A stretch of DNA of 64,000 nt, from positions 1-64,000 of the forward strand of contig JADKAZ010000015.1 in the NCBI GenBank assembly GCA_016719015.1, given 5' to 3'. How positions within the stretch are numbered: the stretch's first letter is position 1; each line of letters begins with the position of its first letter. Of this stretch, positions 25,973-35,483 are shown in pieces. A program made the position numbers and the translations under genes. This DNA is from Chitinophagaceae bacterium (GTDB lineage: Bacteria; Bacteroidota; Bacteroidia; Chitinophagales; Chitinophagaceae). The notes under the pieces were generated by a model that was not told the DNA's origin, did no database searches, and worked only from the letters and a program-made list of their open reading frames with translations.

Positions 25973-27472
25973 ATGTCAGCCAAAAAATCATTCCCCGGCC
26001 CCCTCGTTATATTGATGTGTGTGATTATTCTTGCTGCTATCGGAACCTGGTTGTTACCGGCAGGACAATATAATAAACTATCTGTAACCGGGCAGTCATT
26101 CACCATGACAACAGATGGCAGCGAAATAGCATTACCACTCACTCAAAAAACATTAGATAGTCTGGGCATTCAAATAAAGGTGCAGAAATTTATTGATGGG
26201 GACATCCGCAAACCCGTTTCTGTGCCCGGCTCATTTACGAAACAAAAAAGAAATCCCCAGGGTTTCATCAGCATTTTGCAGGCACCCATCAAAGGAATCA
26301 TTGACAGCGTAGATATTATTTTATTCATTCTTATCATTGGTGGTTTCATGTTTGTATTTAATGAAACGGGTGCGATGGTTAAAGGCATCACATGGCTGGG
26401 CCATACCATGCTTGGCCGGGAAAAATGGCTAATTATTATACTTACATCTGTGTTTTCTTTCTTTGCTGCTTCCTATGGTATGGCTGAAGAAGCTCTTGTT
26501 TTTTATCCAATACTCGTTCCGCTTTTTCTGGCAGCAGGCTACGATCTGCTAATTCCGCTGGCCATCATTTTTGGCGGTACTTCTATTGGCTCACTTCCTG
26601 CTTTTTCCAACCCCTTCTCCGTCATCATTGCCTCCAATGCTGCGGGTGTCAACTGGATGGATGGACTGACGCAACGACTGATACTTTGGGTAATTGTCAC
26701 TGCAATATTGATTTGGTATATTTTAAGATATGCTGCTAAAATAAAAAAAGACCCCACGGCTTCATTGGTTTATAAAATTGATGGGAATGCAAAGCCACCT
26801 TATGAAGTAAATATCAGTAATGAAACAATTACTCCTAAACTTGAATGGAAAACAAAATCGCTACTGCTGATTTATATCGGCACTTTTTTGACTATGATTG
26901 CCGGCGTCGTATTTCTAAAATGGTGGACTACGGAAATGTCTGCTTTATTCCTTGGTTCTTCCATTCTTATTGCTGTTATAACTAGAATGAATGAAAAAGT
27001 ATTTACCCATGAATTTATTAAAGGAGCAGAAAGTTTATTATCCGTAGCTTTTATCGTAGGTGTGGCCAGGGGTGTCACCATTGTTTTAAATGACGGCCAT
27101 GTGAGCGACTCAATACTATTTTATACAGCCAATTTGGTAGAGGGAATACAGCCTGCATTTTTTATCATGCTCTTGTTAATTTTCTATTTGATCTTTTCTA
27201 TTTTCATACAATCCTCTTCCGGTATGGCTGTATTAACCATGCCTATTATTGGGGCATTAGCTATTTTGGTAAATGTACCGGGTAGGGAAATCGTAAACTC
27301 CTATATGTATGGTATGGCGATCATGTCCTTCCTTGCACCCACTGGTCTCATTCTTCCTTCGTTGGCGATGGTCAATATCAGTTTAAAAACATGGTTTAAG
27401 TTTATTACCCCCTTTCTCATCATCATTACGCTTATCAGTGTGGCAGCGTTACTAATTGGTATTTATATATGA
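25973..27472 (+). CDS. YfcC-family carrier (C4-dicarboxylate/arginine-type transporter)
   Basis: Protein of 499 residues with about 12 hydrophobic segments. The beginning PGPLVILMCVIILAAIGTWLLPAGQY and the central FFAASYGMAEEALVFYPILV and FGGTSIGSLPAFSNPFSVII are characteristic of the YfcC/DcuC-like superfamily, which includes putative basic amino acid and C4-dicarboxylate carriers. The second half-repeat has IFIQSSSGMAVLTMPIIGAL. The substrate is not fixed by sequence. Among exported peptidases, import of amino acids or short peptides is a reasonable inference. It lies 46 bases after the cyclase and 91 before the penicillin acylase. Confidence 0.85.
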   Translation: MSAKKSFPGPLVILMCVIILAAIGTWLLPAGQYNKLSVTGQSFTMTTDGSEIALPLTQKTLDSLGIQIKVQKFIDGDIRKPVSVPGSFTKQKRNPQGFISILQAPIKGIIDSVDIILFILIIGGFMFVFNETGAMVKGITWLGHTMLGREKWLIIILTSVFSFFAASYGMAEEALVFYPILVPLFLAAGYDLLIPLAIIFGGTSIGSLPAFSNPFSVIIASNAAGVNWMDGLTQRLILWVIVTAILIWYILRYAAKIKKDPTASLVYKIDGNAKPPYEVNISNETITPKLEWKTKSLLLIYIGTFLTMIAGVVFLKWWTTEMSALFLGSSILIAVITRMNEKVFTHEFIKGAESLLSVAFIVGVARGVTIVLNDGHVSDSILFYTANLVEGIQPAFFIMLLLIFYLIFSIFIQSSSGMAVLTMPIIGALAILVNVPGREIVNSYMYGMAIMSFLAPTGLILPSLAMVNISLKTWFKFITPFLIIITLISVAALLIGIYI

Positions 27473-27563
27473 GTACAACAACCCGGCAAATTAGTAACTT
27501 GGTAAGGTAAAGTCATTTTCTTTGCTTTAGCTAATAAAATAAAACCGCTTTTAATTACCCGTT

Positions 27564-29756
27564 ATGAAAAAAATCATTCTTCTTCTTTTAGTACCGGCCC
27601 AATTACTGGCCCAGCCCTTTTCGGCAACAGAAATCAGCCGCTGGGAAAAGCAGGCTAAAAATATAACCATCATCCGTGATAATTATGGGGTTCCGCATAT
27701 CTATGGAAAAACAGATGCCGATGCGGTGTTTGGTTTACTGTATGCCCAATGCGAGGACGATTTTAAAAGAGTGGAATTAAACTATGTAGAAAAGCTGGGC
27801 AGGATTTCAGAAATAACTGGCGAAGCGGATTTATATAAAGACCTGCTGCATCGCCTGGTCATTGATACCGCAGCGGCGATGAAAGACTATACAAAAGCCC
27901 CGGCCTGGTTAAAAGGTATTTTGAACGCTTACGCAGATGCTGTTAATTACTATCTCTATAAAAATCCGCATAGTAAACCGGCATTGCTTACCCGTTTTCA
28001 ACCGTGGTATCCCTTACTATGGACAGATGGCAGCATTGGTGCTATCAGCACAGGCGGCATCTCTATAAACGAATTAAAAGCATTTTACTCCGGTAATGAT
28101 GATGCCCTTGTATACAATAACGTTACAGATTTTTTTGCAAAAGAAGATAACATGGCCGGCTCAAACGGGTTTGCCTTCTCCCCTTCAATTACTGAATCCG
28201 GGAATGCCATATTATATATCAACCCGCATGTCACTTTTTATTATCGTCCCGAAGTACATATGATAAGCGAAGAAGGGCTAAATGCGTATGGTGCTGTTAC
28301 CTGGGGGCAGCCATTCATTTACCAGGGATTTAATGAACATTGCGGGTGGATGCACACATCCAGCCAGGCAGATATATCTGATGCCTATATTGAAAAAATA
28401 ATAAAGAAAAACAATCAATGGTATTACGAATATGAAGGAAAACAAAAACTGGTTACAAAAAAGAGAATCGCCATTAAATATAAAACAGCGGCGGGGTTGT
28501 CAACAAAAATCTTCACTACTTTATTCACACATCATGGCCCTATCATGGCGAAAAGGGATGGCCAATACCTGAGTTTGCGCCACAACAACAGGGATACCAA
28601 AGGGTTTATACAAAGCTGGCTAAGAACTAAAGCAACTGGTTTTGCGGGTTTTAAAAAAACAATGGATATGGGTGCCAACCCTTCCAATAACACAGTATAC
28701 GCAGATGGAGAAGGAAACATAGCCTATTGGCATGGAAATTTTTTACCAAAAAGAGATCCGCATTTCGACTGGAGCAAACCAGTTGATGGAACAACGAAAG
28801 CCACAGAATGGCAGGGCTACCATCCGGTAGACGAAAGTGTACATATTTATAACCCCAAAAATGGTTGGTTGCAAAATTGTAATTCCACCCCTTATTCTGT
28901 TGCAGGAAAATACAGTCCCCAAAAATCAAATTATGCAGATTACCTGGCGCCTGATGGCGAAAATTATCGTGGCATAAATGCAGTAAGAGTGTTAGACCTG
29001 GAAAAAAAATATACCATTGAAAAAGTGATTGCTGCCGGGTACAATACCCGTCTTGCAGCGTTTGAAGACCTTGTGCCTGCATTATTAAAAGGATATGAAA
29101 ATTATGGCAACCATGTTTCAAACAAGGATTCGTTGTATACCCAACTGGCCGAGCCGATTTCCATTTTAAAAAGCTGGGATTATACAGCTACCGAAAATTC
29201 CATTGCAACAACGTTGGCTATAGAATGGGGGCAACGATTACAAACACAAATCAACCAGCGGGATGGAATAGATATTGTTCAAAAAACGAGGGGCTTTGCA
29301 ATACTTGCCGGCCCTGCTACTTTATTAGAACCCTTATTAGCAACGGTAAAGGATTTACAATCCCGTTTTGGTAAGTGGCAAATCGCCTGGGGTGAGATAA
29401 ACCGATTCCAACGTATATCTTCCTCCATTGATAATAAGTTTGATGATAACAAACCAAGCCTGCCTGTTGGTTTTGCCTCTTCTTCATGGGGTATGCTCCC
29501 TTCCTATATCAGCCAATATTTCCCGGGCACTAAAAAAAGATATGGTGTACACGGTAACAGCTTTATTTGTGCGGTAGAGTTTGGCAAAAAGATAAAAGCT
29601 AAATCATTACTGGCCGGCGGGCAAAGCGGTGACCCCGGTTCAACACATTTTTTTGACCAGGGATTGATGTACAGCAAAGGACAATTTAAAGAAGTGCTGT
29701 TTTATAAAGAAGATGTAATGAAAAACGCTGAAAGAACTTATCATCCCGGTGAGTAA
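27564..29756 (+). CDS. Penicillin acylase family (N-acyl amide) hydrolase
   Basis: Protein of 730 residues with a short signal peptide (MKKIILLLLVPAQLLAQ). This is a self-processing N-terminal nucleophile hydrolase: the alpha part has VPHIYGKTDADAVFGLLYAQ, and the beta part begins at Ser200 in NMAGSNGFAFSP, the expected nucleophile after the cleavage point. Later features fit the family: NPHVTFYYRPEVHM, HHGPIMA, and HGNSFICAVEFG with GQSGDPGSTHF near the C-terminus. Members cleave penicillin side chains, acyl-homoserine lactones or other N-acyl amino acids; the substrate here is unknown. Export and neighbours suggest a role in amide scavenging. Confidence 0.9.
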   Translation: MKKIILLLLVPAQLLAQPFSATEISRWEKQAKNITIIRDNYGVPHIYGKTDADAVFGLLYAQCEDDFKRVELNYVEKLGRISEITGEADLYKDLLHRLVIDTAAAMKDYTKAPAWLKGILNAYADAVNYYLYKNPHSKPALLTRFQPWYPLLWTDGSIGAISTGGISINELKAFYSGNDDALVYNNVTDFFAKEDNMAGSNGFAFSPSITESGNAILYINPHVTFYYRPEVHMISEEGLNAYGAVTWGQPFIYQGFNEHCGWMHTSSQADISDAYIEKIIKKNNQWYYEYEGKQKLVTKKRIAIKYKTAAGLSTKIFTTLFTHHGPIMAKRDGQYLSLRHNNRDTKGFIQSWLRTKATGFAGFKKTMDMGANPSNNTVYADGEGNIAYWHGNFLPKRDPHFDWSKPVDGTTKATEWQGYHPVDESVHIYNPKNGWLQNCNSTPYSVAGKYSPQKSNYADYLAPDGENYRGINAVRVLDLEKKYTIEKVIAAGYNTRLAAFEDLVPALLKGYENYGNHVSNKDSLYTQLAEPISILKSWDYTATENSIATTLAIEWGQRLQTQINQRDGIDIVQKTRGFAILAGPATLLEPLLATVKDLQSRFGKWQIAWGEINRFQRISSSIDNKFDDNKPSLPVGFASSSWGMLPSYISQYFPGTKKRYGVHGNSFICAVEFGKKIKAKSLLAGGQSGDPGSTHFFDQGLMYSKGQFKEVLFYKEDVMKNAERTYHPGE

Positions 29757-29804
29757 AAACCGGGCTGAACAAAACTGCCCAAAATTTTCTATCTTTTGCC
29801 CGAT

Positions 29805-29924
29805 ATGAATACTCCTGAAAAAAATCAATCTAACCAGTTGTGGAAAGGCCGCCTCATTAAATTTTTGATTTATCTCGTCGTGGGCTTTTTGTGTGCCTTT
29901 TTGTATCGCTATTTAAGAAAATAA
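29805..29924 (+). CDS. Small single-helix membrane protein (39 residues)
   Basis: A short frame starts at ATG 29805 (MNTPEKNQSNQLWKGRLIKF) and continues with one hydrophobic helix (LIYLVVGFLCAFLYRY) to a TAA at 29922-29924. It ends 15 bases before the next gene and shares its strand, and its coding-like composition (charged ends around one helix) supports a real small protein. No family is recognised. Confidence 0.55.
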   Translation: MNTPEKNQSNQLWKGRLIKFLIYLVVGFLCAFLYRYLRK

Positions 29925-29939
29925 CTCTCAATAATAACC

Positions 29940-30485
29940 ATGGAACAAACAACCCTCGGTATCGGCACCCGTTTACAACACACCCAACACGGACCCGGAG
30001 TTATTGTTGGTATCAAATACGCTACTTATATTATTTCGTTTATCAACACAGGAATTAAAGAAATTGACAAAACTGATGATAAGCTGGATGAAATTATTCC
30101 GGAGAATGTATCAGCAGAAATTGAAACACATTCGGAGGTAGAAAAATCATTGCTTAAAATTTTACGTCTCTGGGGTGGCATTACCGAAAATGTACCGCTG
30201 GGCGATAAATGGATCAAAGGAATGATGTTACTCCAGCCGTTTGATAAATCGTTAAAGCCAAAAGAAATTCCTGTTGAAGATTTCTTTCATAAAATAGTAA
30301 TGCTACGGGACCGGCTGCGGGTGCTGGAACAAAATATCAATAGCAATAAAACATTGAGTGATGAAGAGAAAGTAAATATCCAGCAATACATTACCCGCTG
30401 TTATGGCTCCCTCACCACTTTTAATGTGTTGTTTAAAAACAAAGAGCAATATTTTGTAGGTGAGAAGGGAGGAAAAGAAGATTAG
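29940..30485 (+). CDS. Conserved hypothetical protein with an N-terminal GxxVxxxxxGPG-type segment
   Basis: Protein of 181 residues without signal peptide or membrane helix, so cytoplasmic. The beginning LGIGTRLQHTQHGPGVIVGI resembles the small SH3-like beta-barrel seen in CarD-type or UvrD/RecQ-associated domains (GTRVxHxxFGxGxV pattern), but this is only a pattern likeness. The remainder is helical, with RLWGGITENVPLGDKWIKGM and a final YITRCYGSLTTFNVLF. I think I have seen it as a conserved hypothetical in Chitinophagaceae; no function can be given. It ends just before a bidirectional terminator. Confidence 0.75.
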   Translation: MEQTTLGIGTRLQHTQHGPGVIVGIKYATYIISFINTGIKEIDKTDDKLDEIIPENVSAEIETHSEVEKSLLKILRLWGGITENVPLGDKWIKGMMLLQPFDKSLKPKEIPVEDFFHKIVMLRDRLRVLEQNINSNKTLSDEEKVNIQQYITRCYGSLTTFNVLFKNKEQYFVGEKGGKED

Positions 30486-30496
30486 AAAGGTAAACG

Positions 30497-30527
30497 AAAA
30501 AAGAGCTGCCCCAGGCAACTCTTTTTT
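30497..30527. terminator. Bidirectional intrinsic terminator
   Basis: The hairpin AAGAG-C-TGCC / GGCA-A-CTCTT has an A-run on the left and a T-run on the right. It sits between convergent genes (29940-30485 on plus and 30550-30741 on minus), so it can stop transcription from both sides. Confidence 0.75.
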
Positions 30528-30549
30528 ACAACTAAAGGGATCTGATTAA

Positions 30550-30741
30550 TTAAAAACCATTTCCGCCCGTTGTTGTCTTTTTCTTATTAAATAAGTTATT
30601 TACATCGCCGAGGTTTTTGTCCATAAACTCTTTCCCTTTTGTTTTAAGGTTGTTTTTTTGATCGGGACTCATTTTAGTATACCGGTAAACACCATAAGCA
30701 GCCGCTGCTGCCAGCAATAATCCCACTTTACTTTTTTGCAT
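30550..30741 (-). CDS. Small YtxH-like membrane protein
   Basis: Protein of 63 residues beginning MQKSKVGLLLAAAAAYGVYR, a single short hydrophobic segment, followed by a charged helical tail (SPDQKNNLKTKGKEFMDKNL) and a flexible TTTGGNGF end. Small proteins of this shape in Bacteroidota are often annotated YtxH-like or stress-related membrane proteins; the assignment is by general appearance. The 229 bases upstream (30742-30970) hold no further gene that I can see. Confidence 0.6.
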   Translation of the reverse strand: MQKSKVGLLLAAAAAYGVYRYTKMSPDQKNNLKTKGKEFMDKNLGDVNNLFNKKKTTTGGNGF

Positions 30742-30970
30742 AATCGATAATTTTAAGTTTAATAATTTTTTTCACAGACTTAGATTACAATATCATGCCA
30801 TAAATAAAGAACTTCTCTACTTAAAAGGATGGGAAATATTTTCTACATTAGTTCAGATTACCTCACAACTTTTACCAATAGCCCTGGAATAATTGCTTTT
30901 ATCTTTGTGTGTTTTCCATGTAACACATCTGGTCACAGCTAGTACAAGAAAGGGATGATGGCAGTAAAAA

Positions 30971-31177
30971 TTACTGCTTCTTTGGACAGGTATTCAACCC
31001 CACCAATGTATACAGCGGACAAAAACTAACAAGGCTGGTCAATACAAATACAGCACCGAGTATTACCAGGATAATACCTAATGTTCCCGTAACAGTTCCG
31101 CTGAAATAGAGATACGCAAATACAGCAGCCAATAATACCCGTATTATACGATCTGCATTACCCATGTTCTTTTTCAT
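30971..31177 (-). CDS. DUF2892 (YgaP transmembrane-like) small membrane protein
   Basis: Protein of 68 residues starting MKKNMGNADRIIRVLLAAVF. The family pattern is clear: an N-terminal NxDRIIR, two hydrophobic helices and a closing FCPLYTLVGLNTCPKK with two cysteines. DUF2892 proteins are small inner-membrane proteins, sometimes fused to rhodanese domains (YgaP); the free-standing form has no settled function. The reading frame has ordinary spacing from its minus-strand neighbours. Confidence 0.85.
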   Translation of the reverse strand: MKKNMGNADRIIRVLLAAVFAYLYFSGTVTGTLGIILVILGAVFVLTSLVSFCPLYTLVGLNTCPKKQ

Positions 31178-31193
31178 ATATTATGTTTTAGTT

Positions 31194-31274
31194 TTAAGTA
31201 AATATCAAAACCAGTGATGTAACCAGCCCTGCACACAACAAACAAACTACGGCCAGTTTTACTCCCTTATTCAT
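31194..31274 (-). CDS. Possible 26-residue hydrophobic peptide
   Basis: A short frame (ATG at 31274 reading leftward) encodes MNKGVKLAVVCLLCAGLVTS and ends LVLIFT. It lies 16 bases upstream of the DUF2892 gene on the same strand. Its single helix with a basic start is suggestive, but at this length chance is hard to exclude. The rest of 31275-31438 shows no gene and is the divergent promoter region for the DUF418 gene. Confidence 0.3.
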   Translation of the reverse strand: MNKGVKLAVVCLLCAGLVTSLVLIFT

Positions 31275-31438
31275 AAGAGTATAAAGGTAAACAGATACTC
31301 ATATAGTCTCTGGTGATATTAATCACATTCATAATGCGTAAGTAAACTTGTCATTATTAATAATATCAATTACAATTAGTAACTTTCTTACTTCCAATCC
31401 CACCCTACCATAGCTAGTAAACATTAAACCAACCAACC

Positions 31439-32689
31439 ATGCAGAGCTTAGCTCCTGTTCAAACCAAAGAAAGAGAGATATTTATGGATGTACTCCGGGG
31501 CTTTGCCATCCTGGGTATTTTTATCGCCAACCTGAATGGATTCAGCTGGTACAGCGAACAGGCAAAAGCCACCGGCCCCTACTTGTTGCCGGCTGCTGAT
31601 CACACCATGTCTTTTTTGCATCATATGCTCATTGAAGGAAAATTCTATTCCATTTTCAGCTTGCTCTTCGGCTGGGGCATCGCCTTGCAAATAAAAAGAG
31701 GATTAGCAGGTGGTACTAACCCAATGCCCACTATCAGAAGGCGGTTACTTTTTATGTTGTTACTCGGTGCAGTTCATTTATTAATATGGCCGGGAGATAT
31801 TGTTTTCTTTTATGCCTTGATTGGTTTTATCCTGTTACCCATTCGGAAATTTTCAAATAAAACATTATTAATCACCGGTGTCATTCTTGTTCTTTCACCC
31901 ATACTCTTGTATTGGCTTAAAATGACATGGCCGGTACTTAACTATCCCTCAGAATTAATGACCAAAACCGGAATAAAAGTAGATGCCGCCCTTATGAATA
32001 TCCAGAGCGAAGAACAGTTCATGAAAATTATGAAGGAGGGCAGCTGGTTCGATCAGTTAAAGATGAATATCAGTGGTTTCTTTTTCCGGTACCAGTATTT
32101 ATTCTTTGTCAGTCGTGTACCCAAAGTATTGGGCATGTTTTTAATTGGGTATGTAATTGGCCGTTCTGATTTTTACAGGAATATAATGCAGCATAAAAAA
32201 CTTTTGTACTGGATCATCGGTGGTGGTCTCGTCATTGGTCTTCCTGCCAACTATTTTCTTGCTTATTATATGAGCAATCATATGGGAGATTATTTCCAGT
32301 TAAAAACGAAAGGACTGTATCAAACTATTTTTTATGCCCTGGGTGTGGCACCACTGGCCATGGCTTATGTCGGCCTCTTCATGCTGAGCTTTCAAACTGC
32401 TGTGGGCAAAAAAATATTATCCGTGCTGGCACCCGTTGGTAAAATGGCTTTTAGCAATTACCTCATGCATTCTCTCATTGGTAATTTTGTTTTCCTGGGC
32501 GCCGGATTAGGCTATATGGGGCAAGTAGGCCCGGTTTATTACACCATATTTGGTATCGGCATTTTCATTATACAAATAATACTAAGCACTATCTGGTTAA
32601 AGTATTTCAATTACGGGCCGGTAGAGTGGCTCTGGCGAAGTGCCACGTATAAAAAAAGGCAACCCATGCTAAAAAATAATCATGAATAA
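31439..32689 (+). CDS. DUF418 family multi-pass membrane protein
   Basis: Protein of 416 residues. The start EREIFMDVLRGFAILGIFIA and the C-terminal half (VGKMAFSNYLMHSLIGNFVF, then IWLKYFNYGPVEWLWRSATY) are hallmarks of DUF418, a family of presumed membrane acyltransferase-like or transport proteins of unknown role with about ten helices. It overlaps the next gene by 8 bases, implying coupled translation with a Tat-exported PLP enzyme. A second DUF418 gene lies at 47309-48648. Confidence 0.9.
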   Translation: MQSLAPVQTKEREIFMDVLRGFAILGIFIANLNGFSWYSEQAKATGPYLLPAADHTMSFLHHMLIEGKFYSIFSLLFGWGIALQIKRGLAGGTNPMPTIRRRLLFMLLLGAVHLLIWPGDIVFFYALIGFILLPIRKFSNKTLLITGVILVLSPILLYWLKMTWPVLNYPSELMTKTGIKVDAALMNIQSEEQFMKIMKEGSWFDQLKMNISGFFFRYQYLFFVSRVPKVLGMFLIGYVIGRSDFYRNIMQHKKLLYWIIGGGLVIGLPANYFLAYYMSNHMGDYFQLKTKGLYQTIFYALGVAPLAMAYVGLFMLSFQTAVGKKILSVLAPVGKMAFSNYLMHSLIGNFVFLGAGLGYMGQVGPVYYTIFGIGIFIIQIILSTIWLKYFNYGPVEWLWRSATYKKRQPMLKNNHE

Positions 32690-33839
32690 TTTACAGCGAA
32701 GAAATTTCTTAAAGCTTGCAGCCACCTCTGCATTAATTCCGGCAACAGGTTTGCCTGCATTTGCCTTTAAAAATAAAGCTGCTGATAAAAAAACCGTCGC
32801 TGATTTCAGGGGTGACGGACTTAACCATTCTCCGGCTGAATATGCAAACCTCCTTGCCAGGCTTACAGAAACAGGCAGCATCATGCCGGATAATTATTCG
32901 ATAGGTGGATGTGTAGAAGAGCTGGAAATAAAATTTGCAAAGCTGCTTGGTAAAGAAACTGCGGTATTTATGCCCACTGGTACATTGGCCAATCACCTGG
33001 CCATTCGTTCTCTTTCCGGCAATAACAAACGGGTAATAGTACAACAGGAAAGTCATGTATATAATGATACCGGGGATGGCACACAGGTACTCAGTAATCT
33101 TAATCTTATTCCTGTCGGCACTAACAAAGCCAGTTTTACGGTGGAAGAAGTAGATAGTGTTGTTAAGAAATCTGAAAGTGGCCGGGTGGCAGCAAAGGTG
33201 GGTGTTATCTCCATTGAATCACCAGTAAGAAGAAAGCAGGGAGAAGTTTTTGAGTATGAGCAAATGAAACAGATTGCTGCTTATGCAAAAGCGAATGATA
33301 TCAAAATGCACTTAGATGGTGCAAGAATTTTTCTTGCTACACCGTATACTGGTGTAACAGTTACAGAATATGCTTCGCTGTTTGATACCATATATGTTTC
33401 GCTGTACAAATATTTCAATGCCGCTTCCGGTGCTATACTCGCCGGGCCAAAAAGTATTATTGCGCCGATGTATCAAAACCGTAGAATGTTTGGCTCCGGA
33501 CTTAACCAGGCATGGCCATTTACAGCAGTGGCCAATTATTACCTGGATGGTTTTGCAGAACGGTTTGTTAAAGCTGTTGCTGTTTCAGAGGACTTGATCA
33601 AAAAATTAAGTACTAATAGCCGCTTTGAAATTCACCGCATTGCTTCCGGAACAAATATTTTCCGGTTAACAGTAAAAGGAATGGAAGCAAAAACATTTGT
33701 TGAAAACCTGAAAAGCAAAAATGTCATTGCCCGTGCCGGTGGTCCTACTCCTAATGACCTGATGTTACAGGTAAATGAGTCGCTCCTGCATAGCTCGGCC
33801 GCCGAACTGGAAAGTATTTTCGTAAAAAGCTTGTCCTGA
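32682..33839 (+). CDS. Threonine aldolase-like PLP enzyme with a Tat signal
   Basis: Protein of 385 residues. The N-terminus MNNLQRRNFLKLAATSALIP is a twin-arginine export signal (RRNFLK then a hydrophobic stretch ending ATGLPAFA). The enzyme part matches the beta-eliminating lyase/low-specificity L-threonine aldolase fold: DFRGDGLN near 42, FMPTGTLANHLAIR, the loop ESHVYNDTGDG, LDGARIF with the cofactor Asp, and Lys243 in SLYKYFNAASGA as the PLP Schiff-base lysine. Family members cleave threonine or related beta-hydroxy amino acids to glycine and an aldehyde in the cytoplasm; export folded via Tat with PLP bound would be unusual. It overlaps the DUF418 gene by 8 bases. Confidence 0.85.
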   Translation: MNNLQRRNFLKLAATSALIPATGLPAFAFKNKAADKKTVADFRGDGLNHSPAEYANLLARLTETGSIMPDNYSIGGCVEELEIKFAKLLGKETAVFMPTGTLANHLAIRSLSGNNKRVIVQQESHVYNDTGDGTQVLSNLNLIPVGTNKASFTVEEVDSVVKKSESGRVAAKVGVISIESPVRRKQGEVFEYEQMKQIAAYAKANDIKMHLDGARIFLATPYTGVTVTEYASLFDTIYVSLYKYFNAASGAILAGPKSIIAPMYQNRRMFGSGLNQAWPFTAVANYYLDGFAERFVKAVAVSEDLIKKLSTNSRFEIHRIASGTNIFRLTVKGMEAKTFVENLKSKNVIARAGGPTPNDLMLQVNESLLHSSAAELESIFVKSLS

Positions 33840-33896
33840 AGCAAGAATATGTTTCCGCTAAGAAATTTGTTCGGCTCCATTTTGTAACTTGATGCG

Positions 33897-35471
33897 ATGA
33901 AATTGACACTATCTCTGCTGTTGTTTACAATTGCTTTTTCTGCGCAAAGCCAGGATTGCGACATCCTCATCACCAACGGAAAAATTATAGATGGCACCGG
34001 CAATAATTGGTATTATGGAAATATAGCTGTCAAAAACGGAAAAATCATTCAAATCGGCCGTGATGTAAATGTAGTGGCAAAAAAAACGATTGATGCAAAG
34101 GGATTGATTGTTGCTCCCGGCTTCATTGATGTGCACACCCACCTGGAAGACGATGAGAAAAAAGACCCCAATGCCACTAATTTTATTTTAGATGGAGTTA
34201 CCACCTGCGTTACCGGAAACTGTGGCTCTTCTAATGTTGATATTAGAAAATACCTGAACTGGATTGATTCCCTCAAACTTTCTATTAATGTAGCCACATT
34301 GATTGGTCATAATGATGTACGCAAAGCCGTGATGGGACGGGCTAACCGGGATGCAACGGTCGAAGAAATGAAACAGATGGAAGATATTGTTGACAAAGCA
34401 ATGAAAGATGGAGCTGTTGGTTTGTCAACCGGTCTTATTTACATTCCCGGCACCTATACAAAAACACCTGAGATAGTGGCCTTGGCAAAAGTAGCTGCAA
34501 AGTATGATGGTGTGTATGCCAGTCATATGAGAGATGAAGGCGATAGTGTGACTTATGCTATCGAAGAAGCACTAACAATCGGGAGAGAAGCGAAGATTCC
34601 GGTAGAGATTTCTCATTTCAAATTAAGCGGACAACATAACTGGGGAAGAAGTAAAGAGACAGTGCCTATGATTGAAGCCGCAAGAAAAGAAGGTATTGAA
34701 GTAACGATTGACCAATATCCTTATACAGCCAGCAGCACTTCCATCAGCACTTTGATTCCGGATGAGGTACTGGCAGATGGACAGGACTCTATTAAAGCAA
34801 GATTGCAACGTCCGGAAATAAGAAAGTATGTTATTAACTCCATGCTGGCCCGATTGAAGAAAAGAAAACTGAAACATTTCAGTTATGCGGTTGTGGCTAA
34901 CTTTTCTCCTGACACTTCTTATAACGGCAAGAGCATCGAACAGATCAATCTGATGAAGGGTAGAAAACATAAAGCAAAAGAAGAAGCCTTAACTGTAATT
35001 GACATCATGATGAATGGCGGAGCCAGTGCCGTCTTTCATGGCATGAGTGAGGAAGACATCAAACGCATCATGCAATATCCCTTTAATATGTTTGCCAGTG
35101 ATGCTTCTATAAGAGTGCTGGGAGCCGGTGTACCACACCCAAGAGGATATGGAACGAATGCAAGGGTGTTGGCAAAATATGTCCGGGAAGAAAAAGTGAT
35201 TTCATTGGAAGAGGCTATCCGAAGAATGACCTCATTACCTGCACAAAAATTTCAGTTGAAAGATCGTGGCCTCCTGAAAGAAGGTATGGCGGCAGACATT
35301 GTCATCTTTGATGAAAAAGAAGTGAAAGATATTTCCACTTTTGAAAAACCCCATGCATATTCAAAAGGGTTTCATTATGTGATAGTAAACGGAATACTAA
35401 CGGTAGACAATGAAAAACATCTTGGCATAAGAGCTGGTAAAGCTCTATATGGGGCCGGCCATTCAAACTAA
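33897..35471 (+). CDS. N-acyl-D-amino-acid deacylase family amidohydrolase
   Basis: Protein of 524 residues with a signal peptide (MKLTLSLLLFTIAFSAQS). It is a D-aminoacylase-type amidohydrolase: CDILITNGKIIDGTGNNWYY, metal site APGFIDVHTHLED, TTCVTGNCGSS with the bridging Cys/Gly region, ISHFKLSG, FASDASIR with the catalytic Asp, and a closing GLLKEGMAADIVIFDEKE. The family releases fatty or acetyl groups from N-acyl-D-amino acids or D-glutamate derivatives. It precedes two serine hydrolases on the same strand, consistent with peptidoglycan or D-amino-acid scavenging. Confidence 0.9.
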   Translation: MKLTLSLLLFTIAFSAQSQDCDILITNGKIIDGTGNNWYYGNIAVKNGKIIQIGRDVNVVAKKTIDAKGLIVAPGFIDVHTHLEDDEKKDPNATNFILDGVTTCVTGNCGSSNVDIRKYLNWIDSLKLSINVATLIGHNDVRKAVMGRANRDATVEEMKQMEDIVDKAMKDGAVGLSTGLIYIPGTYTKTPEIVALAKVAAKYDGVYASHMRDEGDSVTYAIEEALTIGREAKIPVEISHFKLSGQHNWGRSKETVPMIEAARKEGIEVTIDQYPYTASSTSISTLIPDEVLADGQDSIKARLQRPEIRKYVINSMLARLKKRKLKHFSYAVVANFSPDTSYNGKSIEQINLMKGRKHKAKEEALTVIDIMMNGGASAVFHGMSEEDIKRIMQYPFNMFASDASIRVLGAGVPHPRGYGTNARVLAKYVREEKVISLEEAIRRMTSLPAQKFQLKDRGLLKEGMAADIVIFDEKEVKDISTFEKPHAYSKGFHYVIVNGILTVDNEKHLGIRAGKALYGAGHSN

Positions 35472-35483
35472 TAACAGGTAATT

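Noticed and set aside
30900..30907. TATCTTTG as a plus-strand promoter
   Set aside because: It matches the minus-7 consensus, but no minus-33 element is at the right spacing and no plus-strand gene follows for 530 bases.
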